Shown here one piece after another: positions 25,101 through 37,416 of a stretch of DNA of 48,870 bases (the stretch's first letter is position 1; the number at the start of each line of letters is the position of its first letter). The DNA is taken from assembly GCA_964058845.1 (NCBI GenBank), contig CAXKVR010000175.1, positions 1 to 48,870 on the forward strand, read 5' to 3'. Source of the DNA: Carex sylvatica. Its lineage: Eukaryota > Streptophyta > Magnoliopsida > Poales > Cyperaceae. Made by a program: the position numbers and the translations under genes. The notes beneath the pieces were generated by a model. It was given only the letters and a program-made list of their open reading frames with translations. It did not search any database and was not told the DNA's origin.

Positions 25101-28100
25101 GGATCGGTAGCACAACTCAAGAGGTTCAAGGAACTGCAATGCATGACAGACATTCATATTCACTAATGAAGAGATAAACAGAAATACATCAAGAAAAAAG
25201 GAAACAGATTGAACAAAGTTGTACTTGTAGTAAGTGAGCAATAAATTTGCATGCTATGGAAAGAAAAGGGTAGATTAAAATTGACATAGAAGTACCTGCT
25301 CAACATTAGTAAAGGTTGCACTCTCAGAAATGTCAGATGTGCCCCTTGCCAGAAGTTGGCCTGACCTTTCACGGGTGTTATACAACTTATCCCTCAGATC
25401 GCCAAGGACAACACGATATGGTTCACTCGGAGGTATCGGCTTCCAGAATTCTACAGTTGTCCGTAGATTTTCATAATAAATTATTTATCTAAAGTGCAAG
25501 TTCAGAGGTGAAATTAATTATTCTTGAAAACATATGTCAAAAGTTTGGCAATATCTCAATCAATGATTGCGATATTGACGGGATGAAGCCCTGAAATACC
25601 ACAAAACAATCATATATATCCCTTGAACGTAAGAAGTATCTCATGTGTCCCTTCCTGCATATTTTTATTTACCAAAAAAGCGCCTAATCTGCTCTTTAAG
25701 GTTTTGCATGATACTTATGTCTCACAATACTTGATGTTTTAAAATGATTATTTTTCATTCTAAATGTTTTATATAAATGCAAGGTTTAGAGGTGAAATTA
25801 ATGATACTTAATTATGTCAAAAAATAGATCATTCGCAATCAAATATTGCGATTGTGACGGGTCAAGCCCCAAAAAATGGGAAACAATCCTCAACATGAGA
25901 AGTATCTCGTATGCCCCTCTATACATTTTTTTTTTTTTCTTTGAGAAGGCTCCGAGCCTCTTATGATTATGCATGGTACTTCTGTCTCACAAGAGTGTAC
26001 TTGATATTTGGGGGACTCCATAGATTGTTTTTAGCACCTTTGTAATGTTTTGCAAATCTCTTTGCATTACGATCAATTTCATCAGCTCGGACTTGAAGCT
26101 CTTCACTACACCGCCACATAGACAGCTATCAAATGCAACAAAAGAAGACAATGGATAATCAATAATTTCTAACTTCAATATGTACATATACGTGTTAGCC
26201 CTACCTTGTTATGCAGTCTATATTAGTATACTAAGGTCTCTCAAATGGGCCAATTAAGCTCAATTTCAATTTTACTATCACTACTAGATGAAATCCTTAC
26301 TCCAAGACTTACTCATACAGGGAAAAACAAAATAATCAACACAAAAATAATTCATGTTCAAATTTGGGTGAGATAGATTGAGATGCCATGCCAGTACTAG
26401 ACTCAAGTACTGACATTAGGTGGGAAGTGCATAACATAACATATTATATGTATTTCTCTGATAAATTTAAACCAGATTCAATAGAAGTAAAGTTTGATGA
26501 AACAGTCTGGGTAAGCTCCTCTGAGAGTACCTCAAACATAAGTTCTTCAATCTGAGAGTTGTACAAGTTTGCTGCCATCATCCTAGCCAACAAAGATACA
26601 TCTCTTGTGACATCTGGTGTAACTCTTGGATTTCCTGAATAACAATTTAAGTAATTAGTAATTTGCTCTTAGTACAGTAAGGAAATATTTCAATTTCAGC
26701 AGGTAATTAGTATTGGTGCCATTTGCCACTAATCAAAAATCAATGCCAGTTTTATAACTATATAAGAACACAAATCTTTAATCTTTTATAAAAATAAATC
26801 CAAGTACTCAAAGAGGATATGAAAAAATAAGGGCCAAAAGGTAGAGTTTGCAGTCCCTTGCGAGTTTGATGCAACACCAGTTGTCCAATGTGCTCTACTA
26901 AAAACGGCAAAATAACAAAAATAGAAGTAACACAATATATACAAAGTTTAGTATAAGAGCTACCATCACGGTCGCCACCCATCCAAGAAGAGAACTGAAT
27001 AAGGGGGACACTGTAAGGAATGCGCTCATTGATCCCAATTTTTTTCAGAGCAGTATCGACTCGGCGCAAGAACTTTGGCACTCCCTTCCATATTGTCTCA
27101 TGGAAATAGCTCATCCCTGCACGCATCTCATCTTGTGGAGTTGGAGGTGTTCTCCTGATCTCGTCAGTTCTAAATGCAGCACGAATCTGCAAAAAGAAAG
27201 CACAAAATTACAGCCTCAATATAACCATAGTTATGGATCGACAATCAGTATTATTCCACAATTTGTTGAGTACTATATTATCAAGATTCAAACAAAATTG
27301 TCATTTCACCATTTCATCAAACAACTCAACAGAATAAACAGATGTACGAACAGTATGCAATGTACGATTTACATTTTACAAAAAAAAAGGGACCCCAAAA
27401 AACCTTAAGACAGTGATGTACCATGCCTCATGATTTAAGCCTAACCCGCCTCTACCCCACTCAAAATGATTTACCAAATTGCCCAACCAACACTGCAATT
27501 TTACACACAGAGAGAAGATGGCAAGGCACTTTGCACCTACACCCCATAGAGGCTAACCATAGACCAACTGCCACGACTTCACAAGTGATGGTACAATAGG
27601 ATATAAAGGGGTAAGAGCAAGAACCTCCCACCAAACCATACAAAACAGTAACCCAAGCTTTCGAACCAGTGGATTAAGAGAGGTACAAAGGAATATTGGG
27701 GGATTAAAGCAGGAACCACAATCCAACCAAACCCTATCAAGCTGTAACCTTGTTTCCAAACCAGACAGCCAACCAAGACTCCCTCTTTCTCCCATTCATC
27801 TCTGCCTCTTGTGACGATCCAAAAATGATCCATCACTGTTTTTTAGGAATTCTTTTTAATATTATTTAGAAATTAAAAATAAAGAGGAAAATACTAAAAA
27901 GAAAAAAATGATAAAAGAGTTTCATTTCATTGATTCCTTGATGGCTTAGATTCTTCTTTTGTGCCAGTACAAAATTCTAGAGAGCAAGCTGCTCTCTCTT
28001 TCTGGATGCATTCATGCACTCAAGTGAAAAGCTGAAAACCCTCTCTCATATACCAATATAAGCTCATTTTGGGCTGAACTTGGGCCTAACATTGGGAACA

Positions 28101-30269
28101 GACTCAACACATATTGAGTCATACAATTACTAAGCTTTGTTGAGGAAGTACAAGAACAAAGGAAGTTGTCTTTGATTCAGAAACTACAGCACGAGTTTAC
28201 GGATTGTGAAATTAAAATAAGTCAATTAAGAAGTGATTGCCTAGTTTCATAAAATCATTTATCTTTCTGATGGATGGGAGAGTGTAAACAGCAAGGAATT
28301 AAGTTATTAGATACCTCCCTCTGAAGTGCTTGATCCAGCTCTTGCTTCTCACTGTTAGAGATGTCTTTGGCACAATACTCTGTCAAGCTACCCCTTATCC
28401 TGTATCAAGTGCAGCACATAATGTTCGATCAGGTCCAAATTAAAAATCAATAACCGTGGAACCAAGAGGAAATCACTCTAAGAGCAGGGAGTACATCACT
28501 ACACGAAGATGGTAAGAAATCATAATAGAAATAAAATAAGTTAAATAACAAACAAGGAATTCAACTTTTAACTAGCCACAAGCCAAAAAGGAAATTCTAT
28601 AAAACTTGAAGAACCATTGTTTATGTCATTTACGGGAAGTTACAGAATTACAGCCAAAATCCAAAAAATATCATCGGAACAGTCCAGTAATGATATGTAC
28701 CCATTTTAGTCTTTCCCCCACATGATAAGCCTGGTTTTGTAGACAAACATGGTAGGATAAAAATGGAAGTTTCATTTAGCACAAAGAAATCATAAACTCA
28801 AACCTTGCATGCTTCTGGAGCAGAGAGCGGCGGATTGACTGAGTTGGGTGTGCAGTGAAGACCAGATCAATAGTCTGGTTCTTTAGCGCATCAAACACTT
28901 CCTGAGGTGACTTCTTCAAATCTGTGACAAGTCGTTTAAGTGTCTCCTCAATATCTGACTCAGTTGGTGCTGACCCTTCATGTGAAAAGTCTCTCTTCGC
29001 CAGCTTGTTGCGCCTCCTGTTGTTTAATATTTGAGGGTATCATATACCAGAAATGGTGCTCTGTTGTTACCAGGAATTTGGTCATGCACGACTCGTATAG
29101 CTCATGGATAGGGTCATAGGGATACGGGTTTTAAGATTTATCCATGACCAATACCAGTATACTGGAACGAGAGTGTTTAAAAGCACCTAACACCTAATTA
29201 AACAACAAAATATTATGGGTTCTGGATCTGACATACTGGCCGATATTGAAGTATAACATTGTATAGAAGTTATTCCCACCTGTACGCAATTTGTACTTCT
29301 TCTGCTAGGTTTGCAAGGTTGAGCATATTGGAGAATGAACTAGCAACGACTATGGCATCGCTAGGGTCAAGACTCATCAGCACGGACCCCAGTTCATCTA
29401 GCCTTAACGGGTCCCGCTCAGTCTCATACTGTACTGATAACTCATGGCATTCTTGTACCTAATCAAACATTAAATCAGAATCAATAGTTGGTAGATCAAT
29501 CTTTCATGAAAACATCTAGTGATTTCAGATGTTGTTACCAATTTTGAAATCTCTGAAAGTTTATTGGCGTGAACAGTTTGTTCGAACACATATCAGACTA
29601 TACCATAGGTGATTTATTCAAAATAATTAATATTAATGTTAGATAAATCAAACTATTTTGACAACTTCGCTCAGACGAGACTAAGTAAACGCCCCAAGGC
29701 CTGAGCCCTTATTTTCAAAATATATAAAAGCTAGAACAAGTCAACTCTTTCTTTCCAAACAACACAAGGACAGATGAAGACATTTTAAACTCAAATTTTC
29801 AAACATAAAATTTTTCTTTTTGGTAACCGTAAAAAAATAAACTAAAAACGCTACTTTTACTAATCAATGCCTAGCTACTAACAAATCCTGTTTCCAAACT
29901 ATTTCTTCCATTTTATTTTCATCTTTTATTTCTCAAGAAAAACATCTGAGTTTCAACCTTTTCTTTGCCTACTTCAGCTCTCAATCAGTAACTAATAAGC
30001 AACGATCACAATATACAATTATACACCTCAGAAATTCATTAATAGGAGGCATGATAAACTAACAACTAACAAATGAATGCATGTACCAGTTCTCTGAGTT
30101 CAGAACCATGGAGATCTTGGAGGATATCTAGGAATCGATCGTTCAGCACAGCATCGTACTCTACCAGCTTGTCGTCCTCTGACACCTTCTCTGGCGCCAG
30201 CAGCCTCAGGTGCGCATCTATCGATTGTCGCCTCTCCACCGCCGAATACCCTCCGTCGCCTCCTCCCAT
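22120..30269 (-). CDS. PPC: Phosphoenolpyruvate carboxylase, plant-type
   Basis: Twelve coding exons on the minus strand: 30269-30087 (ATG), 29458-29280, 29016-28804, 28399-28315, 27186-26964, 26634-26531, 26125-26038, 25450-25296, 25133-24821, 24003-23318, 23191-22805, 22416-22120 (TAA). All junctions are GT-AG and in phase, giving 970 residues, the normal plant-type length. The enzyme adds bicarbonate to phosphoenolpyruvate to make oxaloacetate in the cytosol and replenishes the citric acid cycle. Visible motifs: phosphorylation site ERRQSID with Ser16; [10 protein letters not shown] with His177, the expected catalytic position; [42 protein letters not shown] at about 637-652; SRPSKRK. Ala779 in IFAWTQ is where C4 enzymes have serine, so this looks like a C3-type housekeeping form. 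Oddities: it ends in RNTG instead of QNTG, and has glycine at 585 where tryptophan is usual. A GAGAGAGAG tract directly precedes the ATG. Confidence 0.96.
22502..22522 (-). other. Predicted G-quadruplex motif in the last carboxylase intron
   Basis: On the minus (sense) strand this reads as guanine runs of 6, 4, 3 and 5 separated by single thymines. It lies in the last intron (22417-22804), about 86-106 bases before the acceptor of the final exon. Four runs with one-base loops match the standard quadruplex pattern; folding is not shown. Confidence 0.7.
25480..26010. repeat. Diverged tandem duplication within a carboxylase intron
   Basis: Two copies of roughly 250-270 bp lie head to tail in the intron 25451-26037. 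Shared landmarks are agaggtgaaattaat (25504 and 25788), a gcgat-a-ttg-gacgg block, agaagtatctc, and tgtctcacaa (about 25718 and 25982). The period is about 284 bp. Copies differ by many substitutions and indels, so the duplication is old. Confidence 0.75.
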
Positions 30270-31437
30270 CTCTCTCTCTCTCTTGCTCTCACAGACAGAA
30301 GTCGAGTTGAACTGGGAGCACTGTGTCTGCTTAATAAGGCAGGGGAATAGGCAAAGGCATTATAGGCATGAGGCAATAGTGGAGAGGAACTTTTCGGCTG
30401 GTCTCGGAGCACTACATTATTGAACAACGAGCCTATTATGTGCTTACATGTTCTTTCTGAGATAGTACTCCATGAGTATTCAGAGATCTGTAACTTTTGC
30501 TTTATCGGAAATGATCCAATGTCTTTTGACTGAATTTTCTTCCTATGGGCCTCTCTTCCCGTTCGATGACCATTCGATAAGATCTAACGGATCAATAAGT
30601 ACTAATCAGACGGATGAGATAGCAGTTGACTAGATTTAGGTCCAACGGTATCTGCACCAGATCAATTGTCTCTCCAGTGTTTTGTCACTGTCAACATGTT
30701 CGGATATTCTCCTGGTTATTAACTGATTAGTGGGGCCGTGATTTCAGGATATTATATTTTTTTTAGATACACGGTTGAATTGTGCGTTTTTCTTTTCACC
30801 AAACGATTCTAATAAGGTTGTTGTCGTATGTAGTACACTTGAGAAAAGCATTTTTGAGTTGTTAAATGGGGTTTTGATGTTTGGTACCAATTATGATAAC
30901 CGTTAAATGAGAACTTGTCATTATTTGAGAAGAAATGGAAAGCATTTATTTTTATTTTAGTTAAGATCGTTTGTTACATATTTGGTGTGATCTTTTCTGT
31001 AACTTTTTTTTCTTAATATATATAATCAAACTATGATATAGCTAGGAAATACATTTTATTACGTAGTTTTGTCTTAACAATCTATAGTTGTAAAATAAAA
31101 ATTAGATAGAATTTGTTTTATTTTTATATCTTTTGCTAATCTATGACATAAGAAATATATATAGAGGAAAGTAATTAAATTAAATTTAAATAGAAACTGA
31201 TTAATAATCATTAATTTTATTTACTTTCCAATTTTATATATTTTAATACAAATTTGTAGGCTAATAATTTCTCAATCAAATATATACTTGTTTGACACCA
31301 TATATTAAGTTAACATTTATATAATATATAAATATTTTTTAAACCATAGGAGGTCTTAGGCCACCCTGGGCCCCTTGTTTTCGTCTTTGTGCGTGACATC
31401 ATCGTGTTTATAGTTCTAAACATTTATATTGCATATT
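30270..31437. other. Carboxylase promoter side and spacer
   Basis: The first 150-200 bases upstream of 30269 are likely the 5' untranslated region and core promoter of the minus-strand carboxylase; a weak TATA-like CTTATTAA is on the minus strand at 30331-30338. The rest is AT-rich and shows no gene. Confidence 0.4.
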
Positions 31438-31760
31438 TGCATCCCATGAACCAAAAAAAAAAAATTACACCATATTCCAAAAAAAAAAACCAAAAAACTA
31501 TGTTTTTTGAGGAATTCAAAAAATATCACGGTCTCCAAACTAATCTGCAATCTCATTCTCGCACCCCAAAAGAAAAAAAATTCAAATAACGACTGTAATA
31601 TTAAATATATTTAAGTTTTTTGAGAGGCCTCCAAATCAATTTGCAACCCCCCAATGATGAAGTTGTAAATTGGTTTGGAGGTCCTAGTATTTTTTGAATT
31701 TCCTATAATTTGAGGGGTTTTTTTTAAAGTGTATAAATAAAAATTTCAGTTTCATGGAGC
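31438..31760. mobile_element. Inverted-repeat (MITE-like) element, copy 1
   Basis: The left arm (near 31440-31555) and right arm (near 31645-31760) are imperfect inverted copies. The left has aattcaaaaaatatcacgg then ctccaaactaatctgcaa. The reverse of the right has aaattcaaaaaatactagg then ctccaaaccaatttacaa. The outer ends also match in inverted sense (ccatgaac and ccatgaaact). It has no coding content. It shares arm sequence with the element at 36790-37060. Superfamily and exact termini are not settled. Confidence 0.6.
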
Positions 31761-33088
31761 ATATTATTCTAGGTGAATAACAATACATTGTGTTATTGGA
31801 TGTACAATAGAATTAAACAAAATACTTCATAATTGCACCTCAAGAGCACTTCCAATAAGAGAAACATATAAAGTATTTTAGTCGAAAATTAAAGTCAAAA
31901 TTCTTTGATCGGGACAATTTGTTACTTTTTTTTTTTACAATTGTGGTACGAATTCAAGTTGAGTTTTTAATTGATAATATGAAAGGTCCCCATTTTTGCT
32001 ACCTTATTTTAAAATTGGAATGACGACTTGAACCGAATTCTATCTCTTTAGATAAAATAAAAGTTTAACAAAAACAAAGACAATTTGGATGCTTATAGTA
32101 TTAAATATTCCCACATGGAACTATACCTAAAAGGTATGTATAAAAATAGTAACCGTGAAGAGAGAAGAATTGGTGAGTTTTATTTTTCAAATAAGAAAGT
32201 AACACAGAAATATTTCGAAAAAAAATATTAGAACAGCAGTTATATTTTTCAAATAAAAGTATTATGAGTTTAAATTAATTGATGAGATTAACCTTACAAT
32301 TATTGAATTAGTTTTAGATAATTAAAAAATAGTAATTTTGTACCTATTTAAAAATATATATATATATTTTTAAAATATATATAATTTGGTATTAAGTATA
32401 TTTTAATATAGAGGTCATGTTGTGCAGATCGGATCAACTATTTTGGCAAACCGTTAATTAGAAATGAAAATTTTGACCAAGCAAATTTTAATTTATGTAA
32501 TACATGGACAATGAAATTAAAACAACGTTGTATATGGCTCCTGTACAGAAAAAAAAAAAAAATCAAAGTCTGTTCTGTCAAACTGTGTATCCTTAATTAA
32601 TCTATTTACTAAATTGTAATTATTCTGATTCTTATTTTATATCGAAATTTTGAATTTTTTTTTTCTTAACATTTAACTCTGATTATGCAACCTTTGTTAT
32701 TTTTCTTAAAAAAATATCCTACAACGTATGAATAAAATAATTATTTTTTTTAGTGAAATGAATAAAATAATTGGGTTGACCCCCTAATGTCTGATTGGAT
32801 GTCTGACGAGGAAATATTTTGGGATCTTGTGCCTTGCATTGATTTAACTATGATTCTTTGTTGGATTCTACAGGATTGTAATAATTAAGAAACAATATTT
32901 TTCTATTGGAAAACTTCCTCGGAGTCGGAGGCATGTGGATGTGGGGCCACATGATGTGAACAATACTTTTCTCAAGTTCTTTTCAAATATTCCTATGAAA
33001 AATGGATCCATTGTGAAAAAGGGATACAGTGTTATTGAATTCATATTACCTTAGCTAACTCAAATTTTGAGTTAAGATCCGGACCGTC
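31761..33088. other. AT-rich spacer
   Basis: No gene is supportable. It contains A/T runs and short (ta)n patches, for example near 32355-32385. Confidence 0.5.
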
Positions 33089-33455
33089 CAGTGCTGTAGT
33101 CAGAATTTAAATCAAGAATGAGCAAAAAGTTTCGGATTATCGGGGTATCAAGTCAGTGAATAAAATTAACTTATATACTTGAAGCAACTTTAATCAATCT
33201 CACTAAATTTTAAATTAGATTTAAATAAAAATAAAAATAAAACATTAATACTCAACAATTTTAGTCAATTATTAGTCATAATTTGCAATTTAATTCATTC
33301 GATTGAGTTGTAGTATTGAATTGTGAAAGAACATGGATAGACAATTTAATTTTCAGGAGTAGACATGTCAACATATTTATACTAATTCATACTCGATTTT
33401 AAAATTTCAGAAGTAGACAATTGTCTACTCCTGTTACATAGTGACTCCGCCACTG
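33089..33455. mobile_element. Possible small transposon with CAGTG ends
   Basis: The left end CAGTGCTGTAGTCA and the reversed right end CAGTGGCGGAGTCA agree at about 11 of 14 positions. The right end resembles the gactccgccactg terminus common to many plant repeats. A clear target duplication was not found. Internally agtagacaattgtctact is an 18-base perfect palindrome. No coding content. Confidence 0.35.
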
Positions 33456-34993
33456 AGATAGTCCAATTTACTAAAAAAACTCCAATACTCTAAAATTTTC
33501 ATACATTCTAATGCAAATTGAACATGCCAAACACACTCTAAAAAACAATAAAAAAATATACAGATCTTTCTAAAAAATTGCATAAATATTATAAATAAAT
33601 CCAGCACTATTTAATTGTCTATTATGAATAAATATTTTTTTAGATAATATCTGTAACAATTTAAAAGTACATTATATATATCTAAACACCTCCCTAGAAT
33701 TTACTTTCATCAAGCCGTCGACAGAGTCTGGTAATAGAAAATGAGACTGGACGCCTCCAGTTATTTTTAGAATGAAGATCATCAAGTTTATCTTTATTTT
33801 AAAAGCCAGCGGTTGAAACCCACAGAATTGGTGAGCCTTGAGCGGATTGGGAGATAATCCTGAGGCGCAAATACTTGGCAATTAATACCACCACTGTTTT
33901 CCAACAAAGATAAAATAAAAGCATAAAGCCAGAGAGAGAGAGGGAAGAGAAAATTTAATTTATTTGAAAAAAAAAATAGAGACGCTCGGCTTACAAATTT
34001 AATCATAGGCTATGTTTGATTATGGCATGGTTACTTCACACTTGAGCACTCAAACAAACTGATAAAGATAATACAGCTTTGACTATGGTCAAAGGCTGTT
34101 AGCAATTCTGTTAAGATTATTTGTTAAGAAAGCATTTGTTAGCTACAAAGATTATTTTCTCTACTTCTCAATTTATTGTTTCTCTACATTTGTCACAGAC
34201 AGTAAGATAGATGGAGTATGAGACGAATTAATTTAGATTTTAAATGGTTTTTTTTTTCTTCAGACGAATTAACTTACTTCATACTTGTTATGTTTTGTTC
34301 GTCGGTTCAGTTTGATTAAAATCAAAATAAATTAGGTAAACTAAAATTTTATTTGGTTATCAAAAATACAACTGAACAGACTGAAATAAACTTATCAACC
34401 GAATTAAAATCAAACCAAACAAATCAAACTAAATTTTGATTTGTTCAGTTAATTAATAAAAGATTAGTAGAAAAACCAACAATTTTTGTTTATTTTTTTA
34501 TAGGCTCCAAAGAATTATTTATTTCAATACACCTAATTAAATTAGAATAAAACACAACTCATGAAGTTAAGGTTTAAATGGTATGAAAAAAAATTGCACT
34601 GTAAATTTGTAGAATCTAGATTATTCGATAATGATGTATTTCGATAGTTCCGATCACGGTCATTCGTAGTTTATCTGTTAGAATACAGTACGTTATGGGA
34701 GAGAAAAAAAAAAAAAAAAAACCTGGTTCATAATGTCCAGAGTCATGTCTCTTTTGCTGTGTATTTAATTAACTGGACGTTAAACGATAACGATTTTTCT
34801 ATATTTCAAATTTTTTTCGAATTCGTTCACTTTTGTGGTTATTTTTTTTTTATATTCCTATTAATAAAAATAATAATTAGTACTGACTGGGGGTAGCACG
34901 GGGCAGACAGGCCCACACACTCTTGGGCCTTGGCAGCCCAATGAGGGTGCGACAGAGGCTCAAAAGCGTAAACTTATGAATTTATACTGTTGA
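33456..34993. other. AT-rich spacer
   Basis: No gene seen. The part around 34290-34460 contains weakly inverted motifs (ggttcagtttgatt and ttgatttgttcagtt) suggestive of transposon debris but without definable ends. Confidence 0.4.
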
Positions 34994-34995
34994 AC

Positions 34996-34997
<2 letters not shown>

Positions 34998-35028
<31 letters not shown>

Positions 35029-35133
35029 AGAATTGCCTGTATCTACACACATTTTTTTGTTTTTAGCGGAGATCGAACCCACATCTTCCTTGAGCGAGTG
35101 GAGTGTCTTCTCAAACTGCACTAGGCAGTGATA
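34998..35133 (-). mobile_element. Probable tRNA-derived SINE
   Basis: Read on the minus strand, an A-box-like TGCCTAGTGCAG (about 35117-35128) is followed by a B-box-like GGGTTCGATCTCC (35068-35080), a short body, and a tail of 30 adenines (30 T at 34998-35027 on the plus strand). The motif aacagtt occurs at 34994-35000 and 35134-35140 as a possible target duplication. This is the layout of plant SINEs with internal RNA polymerase III promoters, although the element is short. Confidence 0.55.
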
Positions 35134-35140
35134 AACAGTT

Positions 35141-36789
35141 GAACTGCACTGAATCAGATGTCTTTTTTTGTATAGTATTATGTGCTGAAGTTATGAATTA
35201 GTTATTTTATCCATCACTGCACTGAAAGTTGCCAAGTAACATAAAGTTTCTAATAAAGGCAATGGAAAAATGTTGTTTTTAGGAATTCAAATATAAGAAA
35301 AGGAGCATCCTCTTATTTTTTCATTCGAAGCGTTCAAAATCAAACACACGGCTTCAGTTACATATGATTGGTTTTAATAAATTTTGAACCGTTCAAAATA
35401 ATTGAAGTCGTGTGATCGATTTAAACAGTTCAGATGAAAGAATATGAGAGTGCTCATTTTCTTAAGAAAAAGAGCAGATTTTGATTCCGTTTTTAGAACC
35501 CTTGAAAGTTTATAAATTGTGATATTTTTTAGTGTTATATTACTTATATATATTAACGTGTGTATCTACATACTACAATTCTACATGCATATATGAGATT
35601 TTTTTTGTAAAATGCTCAGCTTAGTGTTGTGAACAAAATGAGTCTGCAACCTGAGGTAGTTGTCTCTTCTTGATTTTGAGTTTTAGTGGAGATTAGAATG
35701 TTCCGATCAACTTTGTTCTTCTTAAATTTTTTTGCTCCCCTCTGAATATTTGATTTGTAATTCGGATTAAATTTAGAGTTAAAATTAAAATAAATTTCTT
35801 CAATTATGATTGGTAATTAGAGTTATAGATTAGAGAATCAGAAATTACAAATCAGAGTATTATAAAGTATAAGTTTAAACATTATTTTTTTATCGAGTAT
35901 CTAATTAGTTAATAGGTTCAAACCCGATTCAATATTTTTTTATCCCCTCTGACGAAAATCCTAAGTCCGCCTCTGTCTGCAACCATTTTTATATTTGTGT
36001 ATTTTTTTTTATTCGGACCTCAAATATATGTAGATCGTGTTAAATTTAATGTAGATTATTTTTTTTTTAATTCTTTGAGTATTTTTAAGATATCATTTAG
36101 AAATGTATTGTACTGTATAGTTCAAAGTTTGCTTGATTAATTATTACCTATATTTTAAATTTTAAAAAAAAAAACTGTTACTAAACAAGTTTAGTTAATA
36201 TAAAGTTCCTATTTTATTTTGTTTGTACGGGAAATTGATGATTTTAAGACAATATTCTCAAAAGACGTTTTGTGTATCATCATTTTAAATCATTTGAATT
36301 CATAGATTGTGTTGTATTAATATGCTAACTTATTATTATTCTTATTATTTAAAAATTTAAAATTGGCACACAGATATTGAAATAATTTCTTTCTAAACTC
36401 AAACTTATTTCAAATTGTTATTGACTATTTTTATTACAAGTCTCTTAAGATTAATTTTTAGTTTTAATTTTAGATATTTACTTTTAAATTATCCCTCAAA
36501 TGTTGATTTTTTTTAATATATTTTATTGATTATAAATAATATAGATACATTTTTTATGTCAAAGATAATCCGTACGTAATACTCCACTACAAGAATAACA
36601 ATTAGAAAAAAAAAATTCGCTAATGCAATTTACCAATCTTATTATCAACTAAATGCAACGGAAAAATTTACACAATCACACCTAACACACTACATAGTTG
36701 ACGGCTTGAAGCTCTTCTATAGGTAAATGTAATAGTAATTTATTTTACAATTCGAGATACACGCCTAACAATCACACCCCCAAAATATC
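35141..36789. other. AT-rich spacer
   Basis: No gene seen. Near 35945-35975 a tccgcctctg motif resembles one end of common plant repeats, without a detectable partner. Confidence 0.45.
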
Positions 36790-37060
36790 CCTTATTAATA
36801 TCATTTTAAAAAAAATCCTCTAAAATTGAGAAATTTAAAAAATACCAAGGCCTCTAATTCAATTCTGCGGCCCCATTTTTAGAGGAACCACAAATTGAAT
36901 TAGAGACTTCAAAAATCTAAATATCAATATATATATATTTTTGAATTTTTAGAGGACCTCCCAAAAATGAAATCGCAGACTGAATTGACTCTGGTATTTT
37001 GAAAATTCCCCAGAAATTTTTTTTTTTTTTGGAATATAGTATAAATAAAAATTGGGGATT
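36790..37060. mobile_element. Inverted-repeat (MITE-like) element, copy 2
   Basis: The left arm carries aaaaaataccaaggcctcta followed by attcaattctgcgg. The reverse of the right arm carries ttttcaaaataccagagtca followed by attcagtctgcg. An inner pair of arms (agaggaaccacaaattgaat and its inverse) gives further folding. The layout and the tataaataaaaatt end are shared with 31438-31760, so both belong to one family. No coding content. Confidence 0.6.
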
Positions 37061-37416
37061 TCTCTAGCATAGCCACTTACTCATCCCCTGGAGCAAGCCT
37101 AACTAGTTCACATTAACAAGCACCATACAAACATGAGTAAATAAAAACAACAGATAAACAGCATGTACCTTGCCAAATAATAGATGCTTATTTCATCTAC
37201 TACTAACTAATAAACAATAATATCAATTTACATTACATGAAAATAAGCTATCATCTTATAACTAGAAAGAATCCCCAAAGGTAATCAAGTTCACGAAAAG
37301 AAGTAAAAGAGTAACCTAGCAAAATATAATTACATGCAAGAGAAGGGTGCTATACACATATTTTAATGGAGTATAGAAGAAATATATGGAGTGGAAATGG
37401 TGCCACATATGATTGA

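Noticed and set aside
27655..27685. tRNA-like B box (tcgaacc)
   Set aside because: There is no A box at tRNA spacing and no cloverleaf can be drawn around it.
34290..34460. Second hAT-like element with ggttcagtttgatt motifs
   Set aside because: The motifs are only weakly inverted, and no terminal repeats or target duplication could be defined.
35945..35975. Transposon end ending tccgcctctg
   Set aside because: No inverted partner or target duplication could be found nearby.
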